Part shown: piece by piece, positions 44,401 to 53,795 of the stretch
Position numbering within the stretch: the stretch's first letter is position 1
Layout: each line of letters starts with the position of its first letter
Source: Polytrichum commune
Lineage: Eukaryota; Streptophyta; Polytrichopsida; Polytrichales; Polytrichaceae
Reading direction: 5' to 3'
DNA length: 64,000 nucleotides
Assembly (NCBI GenBank): GCA_950295325.1
Contig: OX485805.1
Location: 57,622,758-57,686,757 of the forward strand
The notes under the pieces: generated by a model
Told to the model about the DNA's origin: nothing
The model's input: the letters and a program-made list of their open reading frames with translations, nothing else
Database searches by the model: none
Program-made: the position numbers and the translations under genes

Positions 44401-46526
44401 TGCCATTGGAGAAGGAAATTGATGACTTAAACGAGAATGAGATTGGCAAGGCATTGGTGGGAGTCGTCCATCCCGAAGGTCAAAGGGTTGTTATAGATTC
44501 GGGCTCGGGAAGTCTAGGTCCTAATTTTTACAATTATGGGGATAATGGGGATTATGCCCAATGGCTAAGGGAGTACCCCGAGTCCGAGGTTGATGTAATG
44601 GTTACATTTCACCAAGTAGGCTTAGGGAGTGAATTTCCTAGTGTTAGTTTAGGAGAGGGCTCATTGTTGGAGCCATGTGAGGTGCTCACCGAGGAAGAGT
44701 GGGTTAGCGGTGGGTTAACACCTTGGGTAGATGACGTGGAAGAGGGTGAGGTTAGTTTAATTCATGTAGATGGGACTCAAGAGGAGGATGTGATTATTGA
44801 GTCATCGAAATTGGAGGAGCCTTTACATTTCAAGACCACGTCTACGGGGATAGTTGTAGGTCAAGATGTGAAAGATTACCCCAATGTGCCTTCCGATTGG
44901 TATCGGAACAAAGAGGAACAAGCACATGTGTCGGAAGCGGATTGGCGGTACGTGGATGTGAAATTAAAGAATGGAAAAACCCGACAAATGAAGATGGGCT
45001 CCAAATTGGGGGAGAAAGAGGTTAGGGAGTATAGCAATTTGGTGGATGAGTTTAGTGATACTTTTGCATGGTCCTACGATGAGCTTAAGGGAATTCCTAG
45101 GGAAATGGTAGAGCACCGGATTCCTTTAATTCCGGGGGCGAGGCCAATTAGACAAAAGGAGAGGAGGATGCATTTACAAGCGGACCACTTGTCTAGGTTG
45201 TCGGAGGAGATAGGAAAAAATCCGGTAAATGATATGTTAGTAGATGATAGCCTCTTTGTGGTCACTTCTACACCGGAGTGGTATGCGGGCATAGTGGAAT
45301 TTCTAACAACCCACAAGTTGCCCAAAGAGTGGACAAAAGAAGAGAGAAGGAAGGTGAGGGTAAATAGTAGGCAATTTGTTGTAGTGGGCCATAGGTTGTT
45401 TAGAAGGGGGTCCGATGGTATTTTACGACGATGCGTGTCAAAAACGGAGGTTGAAGCGATTTTAATCGCTTGCCACGATAGCGCTTGCGGCGGTCACTTC
45501 TCGGGTCAACTCTCCGGGCAAAAAATACTTAGAGCGGGCTACTTTTGGCCTACACTATTTAAGGACGCCCATGACTATGTAAGGAAATGCGACGCTTGCC
45601 AACGGTATGCCCGAAACGACCTTAGAATGGAGATGCCTTTACATGTATCATTACCCTTAATTCCTTTCGAAAAATGGGGCATCGACTATGTGGGTGAGGT
45701 CCATCCCCAATCTTCAAAAGGAATGAAATATATTGTGGTGGCAACCGAGTACCTCACCAAGTGGGCGGAAGCCAAAGCGGTGAAGACCGACACGGCGGAA
45801 CACGCGGCAACATTTATGTACGAAAACATAATTTCGCGGTTCGGGGTGCCGAAGATCCTAGTAAGCGATAGGGGTACTCACTTTTTGAATGACTTGATTC
45901 GAGAGATGACAGAGAAATTTAAAATTGATCACCGGAAGACTACTCCCTACCACCCACAAACCAATGGACAAACGGAAAGGGTTAACGGAATTTTGGTGAG
46001 TATACTACGCAAAACGGTTATAGACTCGAAGCGGGATTGGGATACGAAACTAACGGCGGCACTTTGGGCATACCGTACAACCTATAAGGTAACTACGCGT
46101 GCTACACCATTTTCCTTAGTCTATGGTCTTGAAGCGACACTACCAATCGAATATGAAGTCGAGTCACTTAGGGTGGCCGTGAGTACGAGACTTACCGAAA
46201 GTCAATCCTTACGAAATCGACTAACCGATTTGGAAGCACTTGACGAAGGGAGGAGCATGGCGGCTCAACATATTGAGGCAATCCAAAGAAGGAGAAAAAT
46301 TACTTTCGACAAACGACATAAGAGAAGGGCCCTAACACCGGGAATGATGGTCATGATTCAAGACGCACGAAAGCTTGAATTTCCGGCGAAATTCAATGCG
46401 GTATGGTTAGGACCTTACCTTGTCTATGAGGTCTTTCCTAATAATTCAATTCAATTGGAAACGTTGAATGGTGAGCTCTTTCCTACCCGTACATCGGGAA
46501 GTAGATGTAAGGAGTACCGAGCTTGA
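41484..46526 (+). CDS. Ty3 Gag-protease-integrase polyprotein without reverse transcriptase/RNase H
   Basis: 1680 codons are open from the ATG at 41484. Order: proline-rich repeat (PPIPPIPPIPPIPP, near residue 110); capsid-like gag domain about 150-300 (HMERYIERLASFLI, GWEQLQREFLNEFRPE); zinc knuckle CVQCGQPGHTRQFC at about 431; second Cys/His motif CSNCGGSHPSDTC near 517; aspartic protease active site VDGGSS (Asp about 851). Next, PGARPIRQKERRMHLQ (about 1220), which normally opens reverse transcriptase, is joined in frame straight to ADHLSRL, which normally ends RNase H. Integrase follows: HHCC zinc region (HDSACGGH...CDACQ, about 1330-1375), catalytic Asp 1401, Asp 1462 and Glu 1498 (D-D-35-E), and a C-terminal domain. 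Gag and integrase could be made but not cDNA. Confidence 0.93.
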   Translation: MQGRTRSQKPSLIVGLEKSTRKRRSSKISDRLEQDNVRIESCLNVEPRTRSILDTLELGAQLEEEITPSKLSGETSSENYTLREEFPVEVDRGLLNSSPVTMAEERGMDPPPIPPIPPIPPIPPIDPLVRPRGLPIVVPQNLAAMDMPSHLPKFYGTKDEDPSRHMERYIERLASFLITDPGYWLVWFPTTLEGEAYEWYRDHAEGHFRGWEQLQREFLNEFRPEVGQSTALRALSSLKQGREEEISAYIRRFDLVCTRFVGTMLNDDTLKQFFIQGFFKSGTIRGVLERNPLTLADAKRAARDIENLDKDHERLWRREDELIPQFIPIRPRVVAVEPAKYENQIPYAIVDTGPRPLAVREPAPLLALPAPRTDPHLEEVERRLGASQLGFQEAMIKQMQSLTDQMSLMIRSQQPGPPPPVESGRHSSGLWCVQCGQPGHTRQFCRSGQNRDQRGNGNPPQQNQRGQAPPHYGNGSNRGPQPRGQGGQNLEKKEFHPFCGRWHAQGQCWSEGQEFNCSNCGGSHPSDTCRQPDKIINVPYPVANPQQQARDNMRGARPQGVPANELRPPNLYYDHSNARQTFHPPAGLQTTTGYIPIQNRQGVPPNGSNGRQAPPTDPGPSNSQDVRFMDGVLEATCDDMLPLPTRIGEEQSQWPPHTNAITYELVKGKGVVEEAPALAVTTRARRGDAPLEVGIGEQGNYSSDEEINLSELDRVARRATKDVERENIILQDRERTNAVHDLDNSDVGEWEGPGVPVDEFDVVGNSKVERSTGYDLWADLSTLKADITFGQLLEISPTARKTLKEGMPVHKRMRKVKAKIAARIQSQGGRDVKAIEIEVVIVDKVVPNVLVDGGSSLNILPEDTMKKLGLGLTGPSPLVINMANQSSTTPLGMIKDCRMTTGGEEYLVTFHVIKMHSNKDTFPILLGRPWLRMANAMVNWGGPKPSITYGPEGNRVIVSIGSLEGWMKKEMYLPLEKEIDDLNENEIGKALVGVVHPEGQRVVIDSGSGSLGPNFYNYGDNGDYAQWLREYPESEVDVMVTFHQVGLGSEFPSVSLGEGSLLEPCEVLTEEEWVSGGLTPWVDDVEEGEVSLIHVDGTQEEDVIIESSKLEEPLHFKTTSTGIVVGQDVKDYPNVPSDWYRNKEEQAHVSEADWRYVDVKLKNGKTRQMKMGSKLGEKEVREYSNLVDEFSDTFAWSYDELKGIPREMVEHRIPLIPGARPIRQKERRMHLQADHLSRLSEEIGKNPVNDMLVDDSLFVVTSTPEWYAGIVEFLTTHKLPKEWTKEERRKVRVNSRQFVVVGHRLFRRGSDGILRRCVSKTEVEAILIACHDSACGGHFSGQLSGQKILRAGYFWPTLFKDAHDYVRKCDACQRYARNDLRMEMPLHVSLPLIPFEKWGIDYVGEVHPQSSKGMKYIVVATEYLTKWAEAKAVKTDTAEHAATFMYENIISRFGVPKILVSDRGTHFLNDLIREMTEKFKIDHRKTTPYHPQTNGQTERVNGILVSILRKTVIDSKRDWDTKLTAALWAYRTTYKVTTRATPFSLVYGLEATLPIEYEVESLRVAVSTRLTESQSLRNRLTDLEALDEGRSMAAQHIEAIQRRRKITFDKRHKRRALTPGMMVMIQDARKLEFPAKFNAVWLGPYLVYEVFPNNSIQLETLNGELFPTRTSGSRCKEYRA

Positions 46527-46587
46527 CTAGGCAACTTACCCTTGGAGCAAGAGATGTTTGGATTCATCCCCCGATGGTCGCCAATTA

Positions 46588-48086
46588 TGTGAGCCCAAAA
46601 GGGTGCCCACATTTAGTCTTAGACCCTTGAAACGTTAGTTGATGCACTTTGAAGTAGCATGTTACTTCACAAAAATATAAAAAGAGTGAAATGTTAGTCT
46701 TAGAAGTACCATGTTGTAAGAGGCTAGGATGTGAGTTGTTATTGTGTTTTTACCTTCGGAAGGATTTGAGTGAATGAGGATAGGTAAGGAGAACTTGGAT
46801 TGAGTAGTTAGTGAGTAGGCTAGTACAAATGGATGGAGACAACCAAAGTGACTCAAGAGGCAAGTGCATTCGAATTGGGATGAATGGAGGATCACATGGA
46901 GCGCACAAGTGGACCACCTCATCATGGCCACTTAATGGGGAAGGCCCAAGGAAGAATGCAAGGTGGAGGATAAGCAAATTCTCAAAGCACCAATCAAATC
47001 ACGAGTTAAGCATCGTGGTTTGAATTAAGTGGTGAGCGACGATTTGGAAAAGTAAGGGGAGAAAGTTATGGCGGCGGAAAGCGAAGGAGGCTAAGTTTGG
47101 GTTGAAGCATCCCAAGTTTGGTAAAGTGTGGTAAGTAGAAAGCCAAGGCTAGTTAAATGTTCGAATTAGGATCCTTGTTGATCATTTGAGGGAGGAAGGC
47201 TTAGAAGATAGGATTGGCGCCTACTAAGTAGGAGGAAATCTCAAGGGCTTATCGTGAGCCTTGAGGGTGCTCACCCCCTCAAGCTTACTATATAATCCCT
47301 CATTCTTCCCTCACTCATCCTCTCTTTCCTTTGTGCTCCAAGGCACCCCACGAGTTATAAGTGTGGGTGTAGGAAGCCATATTGGAGCACATGTGTGTGC
47401 TTAGTTTTTAGTTTGAGAGCCAAGGCTTGTTAGCCTTGAAGAGGGCTTGACCTCTTGGTAGAATTAGTGTTGACGTGAAGGATTTTAAAGTTAATTCATG
47501 ATTCCAATTTGTGGTACTTTAAGTTCATGTTTTGAATACACGTGGTTGCAAGTTCCATGTTTAAGAGTTGAGCACTTGATGTTGTGATGAGTGCAAAAAT
47601 ATACTTGTGTGGATTAGTTAGTCTTAGTGAAGTTAGGAAATTCTCTCTCCCCCTCTCCTCTCTAGGATTTTAGGATTTTAGGATTAGAGAAGAATTGTGT
47701 GATTAGAAAGGAATTGTTAGTAGAATTAGGGAAATTAGGTAGGAAGATTAGTTAAGGGCTTGAATAATTAGTGAGGTAGTTGGGAATTACAACTACAAAG
47801 TTGTGGGTTCATGAAGGAGCTGGGTTTATGAAGGAACTGGGTTTGTTTAGTTAGAAAGTAAAGAGCTGGGTTTATGAAGGAGCTGGGTTTATGAAGGAGC
47901 TGGGTTTGTTTAGTTAGAAGCTAAGAAGCTGGGTTTATGAAGGAGCTAGTTAAATCCAAGACCACTTGAAGGGTGAACCTTGCACTATGGACTCATCCAA
48001 GTCCAAATCCAATACCGCGGAGGAATGTGAGCCCAAACCCACTACTCGGACTACGGACGCTTAAGGGTGGGGGGTTTGGCCTCACA
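46588..48086 (+). repeat. 3' LTR of the Ty3 element
   Basis: At 1499 bp it is identical or nearly so to the 5' LTR apart from the duplication there. The internal region ends ccgatggtcgccaatta| without the purine tract usually seen before a 3' LTR. Its last bases are the inverse of the first internal bases (TAATTGG at both ends). Confidence 0.93.
47811..47947 (+). repeat. 17-bp minisatellite in the 3' LTR
   Basis: Units of ggagctgggtttatgaa, broken by ctgggtttgtttagttagaa spacers. The same array is in the 5' LTR at about 40304-40440. It lies in the same part of the LTR as the 42-bp and 21-bp arrays of the two related solo LTRs. Confidence 0.85.
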
Positions 48087-48091
48087 CCCGC

Positions 48092-48843
48092 CGCCGACCC
48101 TCCAGAGGCCAATCTCTCCTCCCCCTCATCATCATCCGGAACCCGGACCCAGCCGGGACACCACTTGGCGGAATGTGGATCTCTCCGCTTGGGACTTTCC
48201 GGAAAATCCCTTCAAGCGGGTCCAGGAGGGGTTGGAGGATCTGCAGAACCAGTACTACCGGCTGGAACACATCGTCCGAGGAGCGAACCAGGCCCTGGAC
48301 GACTACGGACCCAGAAATATTCTCCGGGAGTTGGCAAAGAGGGCAGACAGGAAGGAGCTCGAGCATGCCAAGACGGAGAATGCTCACCTCACCGCGCAGG
48401 TAGCGGCCATGACTCAGGAGTTGAGTCAGAAGAGCAAGGAGATCCGGAAGTACCGCGCGGAGCAGGCAATGGTCTTCAGTCGGATCCGGGAGCTGGTGGG
48501 GCATCCGGCAGAGATCGTCAACAATGCGCATCTCTACGACCGGATGATGGAGTCCGGAGAACCCGCTTCCACTAGGCAGACCCTCCCCATCCTCGTGAAA
48601 TACTCACGGACGATGAAGGATCTCCTGGTAGAAATCCAGAAGGTGGTTCCGCCAAGCGGAACACCCCGGCGGGTACTCTATCCGGGTCCGCCTGGGTCAC
48701 CACCGGAACCCTCTACGAGGTGGTTGGTGAAGTCACCCTGGTCTAGAATCCGCCAACGTCTGCAGGACCCAGCCAGCAGGGAGGCGGCTCTCGGCCTGCT
48801 AGTTCCGGAAGAGCTCCGGAAAGGATCCGCTCTCCCCAGGTGA
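48092..48843 (+). pseudogene. gag-like protein of element X, continuation after the Ty3 insertion
   Basis: Removing the Ty3 element and one CCCGC copy joins codons across 38598/48092 in frame (…SPGSPP|PTLQRPISPPPHHHPEPG). It continues with helix-rich sequence predicted to coil (LQNQYYRLEHIVRGANQALD, then ELAKRADRKELEHAKTENAH) and a region with IRELVGHPAEIVNNAHLYD, stopping at 48841-48843. Coiled coils after a globular part fit a gag-like structural protein. The function is otherwise unknown. Confidence 0.6.
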
Positions 48844-49035
48844 GGAGGAAGAGCACCGGGTCTGTTAGATCCACCACGAGGCCAGTCCCCTGTTCCGCGG
48901 ATCTCGGATCGATCCCGGACTCCGGACAGGGCTAGGACGTCGATAAGGCACCAAACTTCGGATCGAGAGGCAACTCCGAGTAGGGGTAAGGCCCCTATGA
49001 CCCAAGCCTGACCGTCGTCTCCTCCGGACTGCCAA

Positions 49036-49380
49036 ATGGTTAGCCCATTCCCTCCGCCACCCTCAAGGGCGGCCTCCAATAGGGATCCGCGGACTGCCTC
49101 GATCTCGGGCAGGCAGAATCCAGAACAACGCACCGGAAGCGATCCTTCCCCAATCCGGAGCGTCCGGAAGGGGAGTACAGTTTCCAGAACACCAGGGTCC
49201 GGAACACCGCGGACTGAAGGAGCAGCGGACTCGGAGGATGAGATTGCCCCTTCTCCGAACATGAGGAGGATGCTCACGCAGCTACAGAAGGCATCGCCGG
49301 GAGGGGGCTCATCCACCGTCAGTGGACTTGGCAGCCATTCGAAGGAGGGAGCAGCTCAGAGGAAGCACCGCTCTTCTTAG
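49036..49380 (+). pseudogene. probable C-terminal tail of the element X protein
   Basis: A 114-codon frame rich in Pro, Ser, Arg and Gly (FPPPPSRAASNRDPRTASIS, then SGTPRTEGAADSEDEIAPSP) ends at 49380, shortly before an aataaa at about 49455. Its disordered, low-complexity composition resembles the tail of the upstream frame. It probably belongs to the same gene after frameshifts near 48840-49030. Confidence 0.4.
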
Positions 49381-50745
49381 CTTAGGATGGTAGTTAGATT
49401 AGTTAGGCAGAATAGAGGTAGGAAGATAGGACTTAGGAGTTTTTGAAGATGAGGAATAAAACTCTCCCTTGGGTTTTGTCAGCGGAAAATCCGGATCTTG
49501 ATCCGGGAAATCCGGGAGAACGGATGCAGTTAGGGTTTTCCTTAGGGGCGGCCGCCTGAGCCGCCGCCCTCAGGTTAGGGATTTTGGGCCTCTACTTAAG
49601 GCTGAATAAGGAGTTGGGGAAGGGTTCCTTCTCCATTGTTTTACTTTGATTGCTCCTACTCTAATAAACTATTTTTTATCTCTCACCCCTTGATTGTCCT
49701 TGTTTGATTTTGCGTACGAATGATTCTGAGATTGTTAGCGGAGGAGGGAGAGCATGAGGGGATAGGAATTCCGGATAGAGCATAGGAGAAGAAACCCGGA
49801 TCAGAACTAGTTATTGCCTTGCGGATCCTCTCTGTGTGTAGTGGGAGGAAAACCTCACTATTCCGGATGGTTGAGTAACGTCTAGGTGGGATAGCCGCTG
49901 GGAGGATTGGGCGAGATCCGGAAGGGATCCGGACTTGCGCCATCCGAGCTTCTGAAGAGGTCCCACCACCCTTAGACGGACCAATCCGGAAAGTGGTACG
50001 GATCGCCCAGTTAGCTCAGATTGAGTAGAGTCCCAGGAAGTGGTAGCTGGATCGATCCGTCGGAAGGAGGAGGAAAGGACCGGAACAGTTAGGATTCCAG
50101 GTTGGAGGCCATCTCCGGAGTGTAGTGGGAAGGGAACCTCATTGTTCCGGATGTCTGGGTAACGTCTAGGTGAGATAGCCGTGGGGAGGGCTGGGCAAAG
50201 ATCCGGAAGGGATCCGGACTTGCGCCAATCTGAGTTTCTGAAGAGGTCTCACCGCTCGTGGACGGGACAATCCGGAAAGTGGCACGGATCACCCACTTAT
50301 CCCGTCGAGTCAGATCTCTGGTTGGAATCTGGAATACTCGGGTTGTTGTGGTCCTAAGATATAATCCGGATCTCCCTGTGTGACATGCCAAGACGGATTG
50401 GTTGTGAGGGAATATCCGGATCCCAATCTTATAAGGAACGTCTTCACCGGAAGAAACCACCTATTCTAGAGGATAGAACGTAGAGGGGTACATCTGAATC
50501 AGAGGGATGAGTAAGTGTTATAATTAGGACCTAAAGGTACAATCCAGAAATGCAAACTCCGGAAGAAGAAGAATGTCCAAAAGACCGGAAATTCGGCTAA
50601 GGAGTAGAAGATAAGCGGGTACGGAAAGTTCTAAACCTCCTATACTTCACAGAATCCTTGGACGATACTAGGGTCATCCGGACAAAACCGGATTAGGCAC
50701 TTAAAAACGCCAATCCGGATATTTTGGTGTTCGCGTGTTCTCACA
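49381..50745 (+). other. non-coding 3' part of element X with a diverged tandem repeat
   Basis: About 49855-50010 and 50140-50295 are two copies of one block (ttccggatg, then gtaacgtctaggtg, then gatccggaagggatccgga, then gcttctgaagaggtc), offset by about 285 bp. The word tccgga is very frequent. No coding region was recognised. Confidence 0.6.
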
Positions 50746-50882
50746 CCTACCAGTTTTAGTAGAATGCATGTGATTCTCAAAACCATAACCCGGACTAGGA
50801 CGCTTAAGGGTGGTGGGTTTGGCCTCACACTAAGCGCAGCTGCTTCTGTGGTTGCGGAGAGAATGATTTTTTTATTGTGCTT

Positions 50883-51461
50883 TTAAAAGTATTGGGCGAT
50901 ATATTTCACAAAGAATGTTTTGCCACTTCCTGGAGTACTTGTGAGGATATGTAGTCCATGTGGATTTTGTAAAATGTTGCCCATAATGTGTTGTTGGTCC
51001 TCAGTGAGTTCCATATTCGCAATATCTATATCAAATACGTGGTCAATATGTTTAGGTGGTCGTTTTGTATTCACTCTCTCGCGATTTGATAACGGAATTG
51101 AGACATGAATATCTTGTGATATGTGTTTAGGGTTTAAGAATGGATAGTCTTCCAAAAGTTGCTCGAGTAGTTGAGATCGTTTTTCTGTGTCTATGAGGTT
51201 GCGGTGTGTGTATTGTAATAAGTATTCTTGAATGGCGTCCAAGTTTGAGATGATTCCACGATCGTAACATTCACGGATATAACTTTTTTCGTTGTTTGTA
51301 GAAGAGAAAAGATCATTTTTGTTTCTAAAGAGAATGGTGCGAATGAGAACGTTAAAGAAAAATGCATCTGAATTGTGTGTCGGGTGGAAGTCTGTGAACC
51401 TCGTGATTTTATGATTCTCGTCTATGTAGAATTCGAGTTTGTCTTTTCCAAAAGAAGGCAT
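50883..51461 (-). pseudogene. Helitron B helicase, N-terminal segment with Walker A
   Basis: The minus frame ends ELTEDQQHIMGNIL, then GLHILTSTPGSGKTFFVKYI. Here Q-motif-like residues precede the P-loop STPGSGKTFF of a PIF1-type helicase. A stop follows QYF (50880-50882), after which the frame continues with KIILSATTEAAAL into the segment beginning at 34192. Upstream, about 150 codons are the variable linker between Rep and helicase. Confidence 0.85.
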
Positions 51462-51772
51462 ATTTTTTCCATGTCGAACCTCTTGAAATAATCGGTGAAT
51501 GTCATGTCCTTGTATTCATGGGGTCTGTTGCAGTAAATGTCAATGGGATGGAAGCCTAATAATCTCGATTTAGTGACCATTCTTGTTCGTAGTGCACGTG
51601 GTTTGGAGTCGATGTATTTAACAGCAATGTTTTTTTGAACAATCGGTATTTGCAAGTAAGCAAGCGCTGCTTCTGAAGGTGAGACCGGTCTAGCGATGAT
51701 AAGCGATGATAAGCGATGATATGAGTTTAAGTTGTGCGTCAGAAGTTCCATGGAATTCCAATCGTTCGGCAT
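51422..51772 (-). pseudogene. Helitron B Rep-helicase linker segment
   Basis: It starts MPNDWNSMELLTHN and includes VSPSEAALAYLQIPIVQKNI, which resembles the conserved segment between Rep and helicase (…EAAWRIL…). It overlaps the next segment by about 40 bp in a different frame, so a frameshift separates them. The region 51773-51840 just upstream supplies YYLLRYVMKCEP, the end of the Rep tyrosine region. Confidence 0.7.
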
Positions 51773-51840
51773 TTTTTTTGTTTAAGTTTATGGGGTTCAT
51801 GAGGCTCACATTTCATTACGTATCTCAAGAGATAATACGA

Positions 51841-53040
51841 CTAATACGTTGTATTTATTCGTTGTAAACTCAAGTGTGCACCCCACAACAATAACAAGGA
51901 CGCATAATAAGGGACAACGTTACGGTCTTCATGTCTTGGTCTATAGTATTCCCACCTTTTTGTTTCGGAGTTGTATGTTGTTTTCTCTTCAATGTGTGGT
52001 TTGAAAGGAAATCCATATTTGCAGTTGTTTCCATTGGTTTGTTGTTGACATCGAGAGTTGCACGTATGCAACTGTTTTCTCATAACAATCTCAAACAAAT
52101 TATTTTGATGTGAGTCTAGAGGTTCCAAGAATTCTTCAATGGTTGTATCAAAAATTGTCGGCGTTGGTCCTGTTATTTCATTAGTTACTCGTTCTATGTC
52201 AACTTGGTTCATCCACAAAATGATATGGGCATGCACAGAGCCTCGCGACTGTAATTCGTATCGTATGACGTATTGATCAATCATACCCAAGATTTTGGGC
52301 CCACTTAATAAGATGTCATGCATGAATTTTTGAATACGTGCATGAAACAAAGTGGCGCATTCAATAGGGCAATCTTTCCATGACATCAATGGGTCTATTG
52401 TTTTTGCTATGTCTTCTATATGTGTTACTTCTTCCCAACGAAGTGAACTTATTTCGTCTACAGTTAAGGTGAGAAAAAAATGCGGCATTCCAAATTTTTC
52501 GACCATAGCCAATAAGTTTTGCAAATGTGATTTATGCCAACGAGGGGTCCCTTGAATGGATGATGGAAGATTGTATTTTGTGATATGTTGCAGCACATCA
52601 TGTTCTGTCATGTGTGGATGTTGTTGTTGAATTTGTTTGATCTCTTCATCTAAGCATGTTTTAGAAGTTTCTTTAATTAATTGCAGAGATTGGCGCACGT
52701 CGTACATACATAATAAATACGGCTTGTATAAGGTGAAAGGAGAGAACATTGTTTCCATGCGATATTTTAAGTATTCAAAAAATGTTACTCTTCCATCATA
52801 TCCACCGTGCCCGTGTGCAAATAAGAATGGAAATAATGCGTTTTCAAGTGTTAGTCCTTTTTTTTTTATATTCATCGTGTCAAATCGAAAAGCGATTGGT
52901 TCACTTGGGATATCAATTTCCGATGCGCCGCGTCGATGAACATCACCAATTACATAGAAATCGTTGTGCTTAATATGAGGTGCAGTGTCACGCATGTCAA
53001 ATAAGATGGTTAAATCGTAGACGGTTGAAGGAACAGACAT
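51841..53040 (-). pseudogene. Helitron B Rep (HUH endonuclease) domain
   Basis: This 399-codon segment has PHFFLTLTVDEISSLRW (Rep motif 1), GSVHAHIILWMNQ (the HUH-type HxH metal site), and CKYGFPFKPHIEEKTT followed by NVVPYYASLLLLWGAHLSLQ, as in the Helitron-like N domain. It ends at a TAG exactly before SYYLLRYVMKCEP, where tyrosine motifs follow in relatives. A TGG-to-TAG change would explain the stop. Rep nicks and joins single strands in rolling-circle transposition; this copy is dead. Confidence 0.88.
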
Positions 53041-53052
53041 CGCAAGAAAGAA

Positions 53053-53795
53053 TTATGTGTGCGTATCGCTTGATTGTATGATATTAGATATAATCTCAGG
53101 TGTTAAGATGCACATGCTTGTGTTTTTTTGTGGTTGTTCGAACACTGTTAAATATTTATTGAACAGAGGGTTGCTATGCATATTCTCCGCGAAGATGGGA
53201 CCAACGGTTGAAGACAATTCTTCAATTGTTGCAATTTTGTCTGTGGTGTCATCCCAGTTTAATAATGGACTGTTCAATAAGCTTACTCAAGTATTTGGCC
53301 ACTCGAGAAGCCCCAATTTCTTGATTGAATGTGTATACCAATGTCTAGAAACGATAAAAGTTGAACATGTAAAGGATTTGTCGATTTAATTGATTTTGTG
53401 TATGATGGTGAATGGAATACAACATATGGGGTGTTTGTGGGTTTAGTTTGGTTCATGTAGCATTTCATGTACAAATGCATTACGTTTCCTTTTGTGTTCG
53501 TCATGTATTCTGATAAATATACGTTGGCAAGTCCATATGGAGTGCATCCTGATCAAATGGGACTACCAGAATCATTTATGTTTGGATTTGGTATGGATCG
53601 TTATTTCTTATTCCTATGTAATAACTTTGTAACGCCACATATAGCACAACATTGGAAATCCTTGAAGAATGTCAACGTCGCCTTGGTCCATTTGTCGACG
53701 ACTTCGTTCCTAGAACTCCAAGCCCAATCGTAAGGTTGGAATCTTTGACACCGTCTTTTTCGCACTTGTTCATAAACGTCTTTGATGTACCTCAT
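53053..53795 (-). pseudogene. Helitron B region upstream of Rep
   Basis: Three minus-strand frames in series (53601-53795, 53283-53504, 53053-53277) are separated by stops or frame changes. One encodes PYDWAWSSRNEVVDKWTKAT, another IFAENMHSNPLFNKYLTVFE. In relatives this is the poorly conserved N-terminal part, often with zinc fingers; CCAICG is the only candidate here. It lies directly upstream of the Rep frame. Confidence 0.5.

Larger units (their letters stand above)
38599..48086 (+). mobile_element. complete Ty3/Gypsy retrotransposon lacking reverse transcriptase
   Basis: LTRs at 38599-40574 and 46588-48086 begin TGTGAGCCCAAAAGGGTGCC and end GGTTTGGCCTCACA. The element is flanked by perfect CCCGC (38594-38598 and 48087-48091). 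It has one long open polyprotein (41484-46526) with gag, protease and integrase but no reverse transcriptase or RNase H. The LTRs differ by only a few bases outside a duplication, so insertion was recent and the missing enzymes must have come from another element. Confidence 0.95.
37178..50745 (+). mobile_element. GC-rich element of unknown class (element X), split by the Ty3 element
   Basis: Between the two parts of LTR 2 that align with LTR 1 lies sequence of quite different composition, rich in the word tccgga and much more GC-rich. It has a TATA-like atatttaaagg at about 37598, a gag-like coding region (37837-49380, split) and a poly(A) signal-like aataaa near 49455. No long terminal repeats matching each other, reverse transcriptase or transposase were seen. 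Limits are approximate: left near 37178 (tgtgggtatccccgg), right near 50745. A non-autonomous LTR or other gag-only element is the likeliest class. Confidence 0.6.
34193..50829 (+). mobile_element. LTR 2 (solo LTR of the same lineage), interrupted by a family-B LTR and a GC-rich element
   Basis: It begins TATGAGCCCAAAATGAGTGC at 34193 (TG changed to TA) and ends GGACGCTTAAGGGTGGTGGG, then TTTGGCCTCACA, at 50829. It is flanked by perfect CTAAG (34188-34192 and 50830-50834) in the Helitron helicase gene. Its 5' part (34193-34833), 3' part (36723 to about 37177) and last 85 bp (about 50746-50829) align in order with solo LTR 1. The last piece shares gtgattctcaaa and cggactaggacgcttaaggg. Everything else is later insertion. 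Confidence 0.85.

Noticed and set aside
48678..49316. 212-codon minus-strand frame in element X
   Set aside because: GC-rich sequence opposite the gag-like frame; no domain, and open by composition.
17696..50829. Reading the two related LTRs as the pair of LTRs of one large retrotransposon
   Set aside because: They are in opposite orientations and have different perfect 5-bp duplications (CCTTG; CTAAG), so they are separate insertions.
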